NCBI GenBank assembly: GCA_001600415.1
Contig: BCJX01000019.1
Span: 59,888-123,887 of the forward strand
Origin: Pascua guehoae
Lineage: Eukaryota > Basidiomycota > Tremellomycetes > Trichosporonales > Trichosporonaceae
DNA length: 64,000 nt
Direction: 5' to 3'
Below, piece by piece: positions 32,824 through 44,968 of the stretch (its first letter is position 1; each line of letters starts with the position of its first letter). The notes under the pieces are model-generated. The model had not been told where the DNA came from. It made no database searches and worked only from the letters and a program-made list of their open reading frames with translations. Both the position numbers and the translations under genes were made by a program.

Positions 32824-33888
32824 CTACACCACCGGCCGTCTGTCGTGCGCCTCCACTGTCTCGACGCCCAGGGGCGAAGACACCAGACCGCGCTTGTCCC
32901 CCGATGAGCCCGCCGGGCAGTCCACGCCGGCAGGAGGCGAGTCGGGTGTAGCGTCTTGTTTTGGATGCTCCTCCAGCTCCCCCTCGTCGCGCTTGTCGGT
33001 CGAGCCGAGGTGGTACCGCGAGCCAGAGTTGGGCGATGACAGTCGGTAGCCGCCGCGAACCGCCCGCTCCTCGGGTTGGAGCGCTGAATCCGCCGAGTGG
33101 TCTTCGCGCTTGTCATGCGAGGTGAACGAGTACCGGGTAGGTGACTGGGGCCTCCTCATCGCCGCACCACCACGCATGGCGCGCTCATCCATCTCGGCCC
33201 CATCGAGCGCCTCGCGTTTATCGTGCGAGCTGAACGAGTATCGGCTAGCAGAGTGGGGTGTCTTTAGCCCCCCGCGTACGGCGCGCTCATCGATTTCCGA
33301 CTCGTCGAATTGGAGCGCCTCTCGTTTATCGTGCGAGCTGAACGAGTACCGACTAGCAGCGTGGGGGCTCGTCATCCCAGCGCCACCGCGCACAGCACGC
33401 TCGCCGAGCTCGCCGTCCTCGTCGTCGGCCTCCTCGCCATCGCGCTTATCTCCCGAGCTGGACGAGAACGAGTATCGGCTCCCCCGCTGCGGACTCGTCA
33501 TCTTGGCACCACGCACGGCGCGGTCATCGAGGTCGGCCGCGTCGTCGACGTCCCGCTTGTCTGAGCCTGAGCCGAGGCGGTACCGGCCTGGCCAGACGGG
33601 CCATGCCTTGCCGCCACGTACCGCGCGAAATTCGAGGTCGCGTTCCTCGTGGTGGGTCTTATCCTCGAGATTGAGATCGACTTCGGTGCCTGGATTGGGA
33701 ATGCCGATGACACTGCCTGCAACGTCCTGGCCACCATGTTGCTCTGCGTTGAATGTGTCCTGCGGCTCTGAACCGACAGTGGGAGCTGTCTCCAAAGTAC
33801 GCTCATCGTAGGGTGGGTGTCTGGGCCGGAGGGGGGCAGGCGCGGCAAGGATGGGAAGAGCAAGGATGAGGGCGAGGACGAAGCGCAT
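32824..33888 (-). CDS. Secreted KEX2-processed repeat protein (peptide precursor)
   Basis: Single exon, 354 aa. Signal peptide MRFVLALILALPILAAPAP. Residues about 81-300 hold six tandem units of 36-40 residues. Each runs: acidic leader, (E/D)RA(V/M)RG, a variable 4-9 residue stretch often with SP or TP, then SRYSF(S/T)S and DKR. Lys-Arg pairs lie at 111-112, 148-149, 188-189, 224-225, 260-261 and 299-300, with one more at 332-333 in the tail. Such spacing is what the Golgi protease Kex2 cuts in alpha-factor, Ustilago Rep1 and UstA precursors. The products would be six related peptides of about 34-38 residues with acidic N-terminal and basic, Tyr/Ser-rich C-terminal halves. There is one cysteine (323), outside the repeats. 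A TATA box lies about 100 bases upstream. Function unknown: signal, surface or RiPP peptide. Confidence 0.85.
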   Translation of the reverse strand: MRFVLALILALPILAAPAPLRPRHPPYDERTLETAPTVGSEPQDTFNAEQHGGQDVAGSVIGIPNPGTEVDLNLEDKTHHEERDLEFRAVRGGKAWPVWPGRYRLGSGSDKRDVDDAADLDDRAVRGAKMTSPQRGSRYSFSSSSGDKRDGEEADDEDGELGERAVRGGAGMTSPHAASRYSFSSHDKREALQFDESEIDERAVRGGLKTPHSASRYSFSSHDKREALDGAEMDERAMRGGAAMRRPQSPTRYSFTSHDKREDHSADSALQPEERAVRGGYRLSSPNSGSRYHLGSTDKRDEGELEEHPKQDATPDSPPAGVDCPAGSSGDKRGLVSSPLGVETVEAHDRRPVV

Positions 33889-34471
33889 GGTTGGCTCGTT
33901 GGTTGAACGCTGGTTTGTGGGTCGAAGTGGGCGGCTGTGCTGTGGGTGGGTTTGTGGGGAAAAGTGAGCAATGTGAGGGTTGTTGTTATACCTCTGTTTA
34001 CTGTAGAAGAGAAGCGTGAGATGGTCAGTGCCGAGCACATTGTTCGTGTTTAAATATCATGTAAAGAGACGCACAGGCTGCATCCGAGATCTGAGAAGAG
34101 ACTCTGACACCTCCCGCAAGCTCCGCCTTGGTAGCGTTGTGACACGCTGATAACGATACCGGCATGCATACACAGGTATGCCTGCATTCCATGCATCCAT
34201 TCCTACTGAAAACATGCTGTACAATACACGATCTGTGCTGCCAGCACCGAGATCTGCATACCTGCACCGCATCGGATATCGGATCTACATCCAGCATTAT
34301 GCTGTGCGGGCCCGCTCGTTCCGCGCTTATCTCACACTGCCCCACCGCCGCATCTCCATACCGCCCCACACCACAATTTCTCTCTCCTCAAGCGTCTCAA
34401 AGTCTTGACAGACCCGGTTACACCATGCGCGTGTGGTCATCCTCACGCGGCTCTCCGAGGGTGCTGGCCTC
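33889..34471. other. Intergenic between repeat-protein promoter and glutaminase 3' end
   Basis: 580 bases. Contains the repeat-protein leader and TATA. No gene seen. Confidence 0.45.
33986..33991 (-). promoter_or_regulatory. TATA-like element of repeat-protein gene
   Basis: TATAAC on the minus strand, about 100 bases before the ATG at 33888. Confidence 0.4.
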
Positions 34472-36084
34472 TCACCGGGTCATCGAGTCTGGTGTGTTGG
34501 TTCGGGCCCAGCCTTCGAAGTGAGTGAGGTCGCTATAGATGGCGTCACAAATACAGTCATCGTGTGCCTTGTCTCTGTCGGCCTGTGGGACTGCGCCAAG
34601 GAGGTTGTGCGGGTCGACCAGCGTGACCTTGAAGTCGGACGTGCGGAGACGCTTGACCGTCTCGCGGAGCATACGGCGCGAGACCGAGTCAACCGAGTGC
34701 ACTTGGCGGAGGTCGAGGACGACGCCGTCCACCGTTTGGTCGCTAAAAGCAGAGCGTTGGGCAATGATGCGGAGCACGCGCTCGATAGACGTAAAAGACA
34801 TGGTGCCCTGGAGAGAGAGGACGCCGGCGGTGCTGTGCCCGTCCGGGGCTGTGAGGAGGTAGTGTCGACGGACAACGGAACGGGCAGGTTCCGGGGCGTG
34901 CATAATGTGCAAGCCCATGTCGTCGGACAGGCGGCGACACATGCGGTCACCGCGGAGCGAGTTGCCATGCTTATCGAGGCGCGGGGAGAACGTCGCAATG
35001 CCGACTTGGCCTGGGAGGGCGCCAATAATACCGCCTGCGACGCCCGATTTGGCTGGGAACCCGACAGTCGACATCCAGTCGCCGGCACCATTGTACATTC
35101 CACACGTCATCATGACACTGAGGACCTGTCGCACAACGTCGGGGCGCACCACTTCCTTGCCAGTGAGGGGCTGGACGCCGCCGTTACCCAGCGTCGCGGC
35201 CATGAGCGCCAGGTCGCGCGTCGTGACATTGATCGCACACTGGCGCGTGTATCCGTGCACGAGCTCGTTGGGCTCGATTGTGATGATGCGGTAGTTGCGG
35301 AGCATGTTGGCAATGGCGCGGTTACGGTACGCCGTCTTGAGCTCGGACGCAAACACATTCTCGTCGACCTCGAGCTCGCGGCCCGCAAATGCCGACAGGC
35401 CCTTGCGGATCACTTCAAAGCGTTCGTCGGGTGTCATGTCCTCTGGGCCCACAAGCGTATGCGTGAGCATGGCGCCGACGTTGATCATCGGGTTGAGCGG
35501 GCGCCGGTTCTCGTCATCCAGCGACAGTTCATTAAACGCTTCGCCCGAAGGCTCGACGCCGACGCGCTCAAGCACACCCTTGATGCCGTGCTCTTGCAGC
35601 GCCAGTGCGTAGACAAACGCCTTGGAAATCGACTGGATGGTATACTCGACATCCGCATCGCCGACCGCGTACACAAACCCGTCCAGAGTCGACAGGCACA
35701 GCGCCGCACGGTCCGGGTTGGCATTCGCCAGCTCGGGGATATAGTCGGCCGTCTCCCCGGGATTGTCCTTGCAGCACTCTTCGAGCACCAAGCGTAGGTA
35801 GTCGGGGATCGGCGTACGGACCTTGGCCTGCGTAAAGTTGCACGGGTCGTTGTCCTTGATCTTCCCGCGCATGTCGCTGAACACTTCGCGTGGGAGACGG
35901 ACAAGCCTAGAGTTCGTCAGTCATATTTGTGGGGTGAGTTTTGGTTCCAGTGTCGCGCGGGGTTGGGGGGATGGAGTCGGATGGATGTGGGGGCGCCATC
36001 CACGCCAAGACAATTACCTCCTCATCTAGCGCGCTCGGGCGTGTTGCAAACTGCTACTCACTTTGCGTACGAACGGATACCCAT
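34472..36084 (-). CDS. Bacterial-type glutaminase (GlsA fold) with C-terminal STAS domain
   Basis: Two exons, 36084-36062 (only MGIRSYA plus two bases) and 35906-34472, 485 aa. It hydrolyses glutamine to glutamate and ammonia. The serine-beta-lactamase-like catalytic domain (about 35-345) carries the SxxK pair in IQSISKAFVYALAL (Ser100/Lys103), with NPMINVGAMLTHTL, AIANMLRNYRIIT, TLGNGGVQPLTGKEVV, STVGFPAKSGVAGGI and FSPRLDKHGNSLRG all in family order. Residues about 365-470 form a STAS domain (GVLSLQGTMSFTSIERVLRI, then GVVLDLRQVHSVDSVSRRML). This two-domain form is typical of bacteria. The tiny first exon is supported by exact frame joining and its GTGAGT donor. Long uninterrupted coding suggests acquisition from bacteria. 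Cytosolic. Confidence 0.92.
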
Positions 36085-37107
36085 TTTAAAACAGGGGAAT
36101 GGAGAGGCTTGAGCGCGGAGGGGGTGTGGTTGGGTGATGAGTTGGGGTTGTGCCAGTCGAGCGAGTCGAGGAGTGAGTCTTAAGGAGGTATGGGATGCCA
36201 TGTGCATCGTCACGGACGTGATGATTGGTGTGCCCTCTCTCACTGTCTTGGCAAAATGTCGTTGCAACGCGATGGGGGTAGTGGTATGGGGGTCGGTTGG
36301 TGGGTGGGTGCTCTAAGGTGTTGTTGTTGACTGGGGGCCGAAGCCCGAGGCCATCGCTTAATTGAAATCTCGTCTTGCTGCGCACATGAGCTACCGCTAT
36401 GACGTAAACATGGCATGGCCACAGTAGGCACCATATGCGCAGCACAAGCGACCCAACAGCGATGGGCACCCTCTTTCATCCTTGCGCAGCTGTACCCACT
36501 ACACTACACACTACGACTTGATGGCGATCCGGGGGCCGGGGGTGATCTGGACGGGACTACTGCAGTGACAGGAAACCCGAATGCGCATGTGTGCAGCAGT
36601 TGTGCTTCGCACCTGTTACCTGCCACCTCGATCAGGCACGCCGTCGTCTTTCAAGCTGTTCGTCGGCAGCTTGGTTGTCTGCTGGTAGCATGTACTTTCG
36701 ACCTGCTGGACCAGGAACCTCGCAACGGGATAGTGCAGCGAAGCGTGCATCTTCGCAGTTGATGATTTTGGACTGCCCGAGATTTCGGCTTTTTGGCCCG
36801 CTTCTAAGAGTGACCCTTGTGCATGGTCAGGACGACTGGCTTTGCTAGTTCCCCTGCCTGATAAGCACGATGGCGGATACTCACATGTCCATTAAAATGA
36901 TAAAGCTTGAGGTGAACTAAACCTCACCCCACCATGGCTTTGACCTCGGATCGTGAGGCTCAACATTGGACAACACTTCTCACCCTCAGGCGCTTGACCC
37001 TCTGGTGACATTGCACGTTCGCCCGCTCAGTCCCCAATTAACTCAACGCTACTCGAGCTGCGCACAACCCCCTCTTCATTTCTTTACTTCTAAACGTCTA
37101 TGAAGAT
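36085..37107. other. Intergenic, no supported gene
   Basis: About 1 kb, the glutaminase promoter and beta-galactosidase 3' region. No gene seen. Confidence 0.45.
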
Positions 37108-40340
<3,233 letters not shown>

Positions 40341-40394
40341 CTATATCAACCTGGGACGAGCGAATGCCACAACATCCCATCGATAGCTGCGCTT

Positions 40395-40424
40395 AAACGG
40401 CCCGTTTCGACGGTCAAAGCCGTC
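40395..40424. promoter_or_regulatory. Two inverted CGG-type repeats (candidate Zn2Cys6 sites)
   Basis: AAACGG-C-CCGTTT (40395-40407) and GACGG-N6-CCGTC (40409-40424) lie side by side, 112-142 bases before the beta-galactosidase ATG. Inverted CGG triplets with fixed spacing are the binding pattern of fungal binuclear-cluster regulators. Assignment to any factor is inference. Confidence 0.4.
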
Positions 40425-40893
40425 CACAATCTCGGGCCCCGCGCCAGATGAGATGCCGCAACCTCTGACCGGGGCCCGCCAGAACCGCCTTCCCAGATGC
40501 AGGCCGAAGGGGCAAAGACAGACGGACCCCGTCGACGCACCGTCGTAACATCGCAGGTGCGCTGTGCACTCCAGAATACATCAAACATGTATCGCTTGGG
40601 ACTACGGCCTTTTGTCGGCGAATTTTCGGCCACTGAGGCGGCGATGCCTTCCGTCCCGCAGACTGAACGGGGCGCGTGGTGGAGTCCTTGCATGCTATTT
40701 TCAACCATCCGTAGCCGGGGTCTTCGGTCCTCAGGCTCGGCCTGTGGCCTGGTCGTATGATCGCAGCTGCAGTGTAGTCGCGTCTTGGCTCCACAGACGT
40801 GCGGCGGGGGGCCCATGGACAGAGGAAACAGGTTCCCCTCTTGTCTCATACCTTCCCCTAGGCGGACTGTCCATCTGATAACACGACATATGT

Positions 40894-40907
40894 ATCTAGA
40901 TCTAGAT
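40894..40907. repeat. 14-bp perfect palindrome ATCTAGATCTAGAT
   Basis: A self-complementary 14-mer in the middle of the divergent promoter. It could be a dimer-binding site or chance. Confidence 0.3.
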
Positions 40908-41557
40908 TACTGGAACAGGTAACGTAGTATCTCAGCAGGATGGGGAGCTCGTACCATATTACTTCTCTTACGACGTGGCAGTTGTCAGGTCGTTCGGCTG
41001 CTACTTCTTACAAGTCACGCTCCAAGCAATATGGCACGAATCGTTTGTTGTTTGCCTGTCCAAACAGCGTCATTGGTACCTTCGTCCGAAAAATATGACC
41101 CTGGGCCTTTTTTTAGGAGTGGGGACTCTCTTGGCTTCCCTCGTGGGGCAAACGGAGTGGTGACCTACAACCCCGACGTCCGTTCGGGGCCAACGACGGG
41201 GAGGATGGTGTTGCGGGGCAACTCTTGAGCTGCCCACCACCGCGGATGCGGCGGAGCGCGTGAGTGGCGGGGCCCATGGAGGTTTTAAGGTCAAAAGAGC
41301 GGGCCCCGTCACTAAGGGCCCAGCAAGTCGCCGAGGGGCCCCCGCGAGTTATCGAAATTGACTTCCGCCGCGATCTCGGCAGAGATGGCGTGGGGCCACC
41401 CGCCCACATTGGGGCAGGCCGACAACGGGTGGGTGTCTTTCGCAGCAAGCTCACTTTCATTCAATCGTTGTTCCCCATCCCGTTCCCTTCCGCAGTCAAC
41501 GCCCCCCTAACAAGCGGTCTACGATCGCATGTGACAGCCGAGGAGTGACCTCGTGCT

Positions 41558-41563
41558 TATAAG
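41558..41563 (+). promoter_or_regulatory. TATA-like element of sugar permease
   Basis: TATAAG, 143 bases before the ATG at 41701. Confidence 0.4.
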
Positions 41564-41700
41564 GACAGGCATGGAAAGCTTGTTGGGACCAAGTGCCCCA
41601 TTGCTCCCCCCATCAACACTATATCGTGAGTTTTTACTCCACAAGACCTCCCCTGACGCGCCTTCAGGCTCATTTACTACAACATTTACTACAACGCACC

Positions 41701-43488
41701 ATGGGCGACAGAGACTACAAGGCCACCCAAGTAGTCTACGACGAGCACAAAAGCCCAGACGACGACACCCATAATGTCCTCGGTGACGAAGCCATCGAAA
41801 AGTCGCAACAGCTCGGCGTTGATGTCTCGGACCTCGTAGCCAGCAAAGTGGCCGAGGACGACATGCTGGCCATTTCGGCTGCGTGCATGTCGTTCCGGTC
41901 CCCAGCCGGCTGGCGCATTGCCGGCATCATGTTCGTCATGGGCATGAACCAGGCTGCTTATGGTATCGACTGGGCCGTCATTGGCAACATCAATGCGTTC
42001 CCCAGTTGGCACAACTACTTCAACTTTGAAACGTCTGGACCCGTCCTCGGCACCCTCAACGCGCTCATGTCAATCGGCGCCTTTTGCGGTGCTCCTTTCC
42101 TGGCACTTTCGGACGTGTGGGGTCGTCGCAGCGTCAATTTTATCGGCAACTTTCTCGTCATCATCGGTGCCATTCTTCAATCGCAGGCACCCAACATTGC
42201 CTGCTTTATGTGAGTACTTTGGTGCATGGAAGTCATGGAAGTCGGGCAGGTCGCTGACGTCCAGGGTCGGCCGGTTCGCCCTCGGTTTTGGCACCGCGCT
42301 GTGTACCTCGTCCCAGTACATGGCCGAAATCGCGCCTGTGCACCTCCGTGGTCGCATCGTCGGTATCTTTGGTGCCTGTTTCCAGATCGGCGCGGTCATG
42401 ATGAACGGCGTCATGATTGGCTTTTCCACGTGGACCACCAGCGACTGGCAGTGGCGTCTCCCGCTCCTCCTTCAGGCTGTACCAGCTTTTATCGTCTGCG
42501 TCACCATCTACTTCCTCTGCCCTGAGACGCCGCGTTTCTTGGTCATGAAGGGCCGCAACGAGGAGGCCGCCCAGGTGATCGCCAAGTTCATGACATCCAA
42601 CAACGACATCAATGCGCCAATCGTTCCTCTGATGATGAGTCAGATCCAAGAGTCACTCCAATCGGCACAGAAAGGTGTCAAGAGCCTCCGCGCCGCATGG
42701 GACTTCCGCGTCTTCTTCACTCGCCGTGTCGCCTACCGCACTGTACTCATCGTCGTCTATTCACTCTTCCAGTCCTGGAACGGTGGTGGTATCATCACCT
42801 ACTACCTCACACCCGCCCTTGAGACCATTGGCATCACCAAGCCGATCGACCAGACCGGCATCAACCTCGGCCTCACCGCCATCTACTTTGTCTTCACCGC
42901 CTTTGGCGCTTGGCTCATTGACAAGATGCGCCGCCGCACTCTCATTTTCGCTGGCCTCATTTCGTGCATTCTCACCCAAACCGCCGCAACAATCACCTCG
43001 TGGAAGTACTCCGAGAAGCCCCAGGGTGGAACCGCCGCTCTTACCCTCGTCTGGATCTTCACCTACCAGATCCTCAGTGCTTCGTTCATCGCCACCATGC
43101 ACAACCTGTACCCAATCGAAATCAGTGAGCGCCTTTTACTGAAAGATGCTGGAATCTCAAGCTGACCTTTTCAGTGTCTCTCCCCATTCGTGCCAAGGGA
43201 ATGGCCCTCTACTCGCTCGTTCAGTCCATTGCCGGCGTGGTTCAGACCTATGGCATCAGTGTGGGCATCAACAAGGTCGGCTACAAGATCTGGGTCGTCT
43301 ACATTGTCTACAACTCGATCCAGCTCGTCGTTGCCTACTTTATCTTCCCCGAGACCAGCAAGTTGTCGCTCGAGGACATCGACTACATCTTTGAGACGCC
43401 CAAAGAGAACCCCGTCAAGCTCTCGTTGAAGATCGAGGCCGCCCGCAAGGAAAAGGAACGGGCAGAGCGCGACGGAAGTGGTATATAA
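41701..43488 (+). CDS. MFS sugar transporter, lactose-permease-like
   Basis: Three exons, 41701-42209, 42265-43124 and 43175-43488, 560 aa. A proton-coupled plasma-membrane sugar porter of 12 helices. Family motifs: LSDVWGRRSVNFIGN (loop 2-3), HLRGRIVGIFG, CPETPRFLVMKGRNEEA, FQSWNGGGIITYYL, KMRRRTLIF and PETSKLSLEDIDYIFETP. The N-terminal tail of about 70 residues is acidic and Lys-containing. Fungal disaccharide permeases such as Lac12 have this layout. Lactose is inferred mainly from the divergent beta-galactosidase gene, since the sequence alone does not fix the sugar; oligosaccharides with terminal galactose or fucose are also possible. Start at CACCATGG with a TATA-like element 143 bases upstream. 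Confidence 0.92.
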
Positions 43489-44117
43489 GAGGCTTGATGG
43501 TGGCTGAGGCTTCAGCACAAGTTTTAGTCTACGTGGTCTATGTCTTTATTAATCCAGGGGTTGGCCCCAAACAGTGGTGCCCAGCCGCCCAATGTATTTC
43601 ACAATCTTTACGGTGGATATTCTTTCTCCGCACAGGTACAAGGAGTGGTAGAGGCTGTAAAACAGAAGAAAGATGATAAAGAGAAGGCAGAGATGGGTTC
43701 CCAAACGACGACGGAAGTTGTGCATCACACGTACCTATCGTTAACCTCGTGGAGACCAAGGCACAGATCGACCCAGCACACTGCTCACTCAACGGACAAG
43801 GACATCAGCCTCCGCGAAAAAAGCGGCAACTCGAGACCGCCGACAAAGTTGCGGAAATGGTCAGCACTGCATGTCCTTCAGTGACGTAACACCGATCAAG
43901 ACCATACCTTGAGATAACTCTGTAGAACGACGAGCATCCAATCTCCCCGAGAACACACATCCAGCCTGGGGGAGCGGTCGACACTCCCGTCACCGGCAGC
44001 TCCCATCTCTTCTTCTAACGGAGATGCTTTGCGACCCCGCTCATGAACACTCTTTATAACCCTCCGGCTCACTGACAAGAGTGCATTAGTCCAGATTAAC
44101 CTGACCTGACCATCACA
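43489..44117. other. Intergenic, no supported gene
   Basis: 3' region of the permease and promoter of the DUF4267 gene. TATAA at 44055-44059. No gene seen. Confidence 0.45.
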
Positions 44118-44471
44118 ATGAACCTCACCCCCTCCACGGTACACTACCTTGGCCTTGCCGCCGCAGTGGGCCACGGCCTCTTCGGCCTGTACGGCACGCT
44201 GGCCCCAACCCACTTCGCAGAGTACTATTTCCTGCCCCCGTCCTCTGTGTCCTCTGGGGGCGACGAGAAGCGACAGCCTCAGGACGCGTCCGCAATTGTC
44301 ACGACCCTCACGCCACTCATGTGTGCGCGCGACCTGTCCATCTCGGCGGCCATGTTGGCGCTCGCGTACCGCCAGCAGTGGAGCGCGCTTGGGACGGTCA
44401 TTCTGGCGGCAACGGGCCTAATTGTTGCTGATGGATGGGTTGTGTGGCGCGAGAAGGGCAATGCGAGGTGA
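44118..44471 (+). CDS. DUF4267-like small membrane protein
   Basis: 117 aa in one frame, TATAA box about 60 bases upstream. About four hydrophobic segments (YLGLAAAVGHGLFGLYG; around SIVTTLTPLM; DLSISAAMLALAYRQ; LGTVILAATGLIVADGWVVW). The PLMCARDLSISAAM motif is what I associate with the DUF4267 family of uncharacterised fungal and bacterial membrane proteins. A GTGAGT donor sits at the very end (44469). Splicing it to an AG near 44530 would replace the last residue by a short tail reading AKTWDGGPEWS, so the 3' end is not certain. Role unknown. Confidence 0.65.
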   Translation: MNLTPSTVHYLGLAAAVGHGLFGLYGTLAPTHFAEYYFLPPSSVSSGGDEKRQPQDASAIVTTLTPLMCARDLSISAAMLALAYRQQWSALGTVILAATGLIVADGWVVWREKGNAR

Positions 44472-44968
44472 GTGCCGTTGGGGAGAGCTTGAGGTGCTGG
44501 CCAAGGTCATGGCGCGGTGTGATACAGAGAGCAAAGACCTGGGACGGCGGACCAGAGTGGAGCTGACGGTAGGGGCACATTTGTAGCCACTCTGGTGGTG
44601 GCGGCCACTGTGACTGGGTGTGCGCTTCTTTAGGTGTTGCTTGAGTTTGGCCTGGGCTGTTTACATCTTGTAGTGAGTACTTGAGCGTTGCTCGAGCGCC
44701 AACGACGACCTTGCTGCGCGAGATGCATCACTTGACCTCTTTGAAAGAATGAAGAAAGCACCACTTTGAATGTCGGATCGGACACTGGTTTGCATGGTCA
44801 ATCTTGTATAACTCTCGTCCTTGATGTAATGGAGTAATTCAAGCTCGGTCCAGCGTGGAAGGCCAAGGCAAGGGAGGGACCCTGCCGGGGGGAAAGCCTC
44901 CTTTAACGTATATATATTGCCAGGATCCAAGTACACGCATCGCCAATGCCGTCTAATCTCTAGCAGAT
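44472..44968. other. Intergenic between convergent genes
   Basis: About 500 bases between 3' ends of the DUF4267 and fucosidase genes. May include a second exon of the former. Otherwise nothing seen. Confidence 0.4.

Noticed and set aside
32824..33888. RiPP (dikaritin-type) cluster around the KEX2-repeat protein
   Set aside because: No UstY/DUF3328-like oxidase, tyrosinase or methyltransferase gene is visible within the window, so only the precursor-like gene is supported.
34433..35797. 454-codon open frame on the plus strand
   Set aside because: Antisense to the glutaminase gene, whose catalytic motifs are all on the minus strand. Long antisense frames are expected in GC-rich coding DNA.
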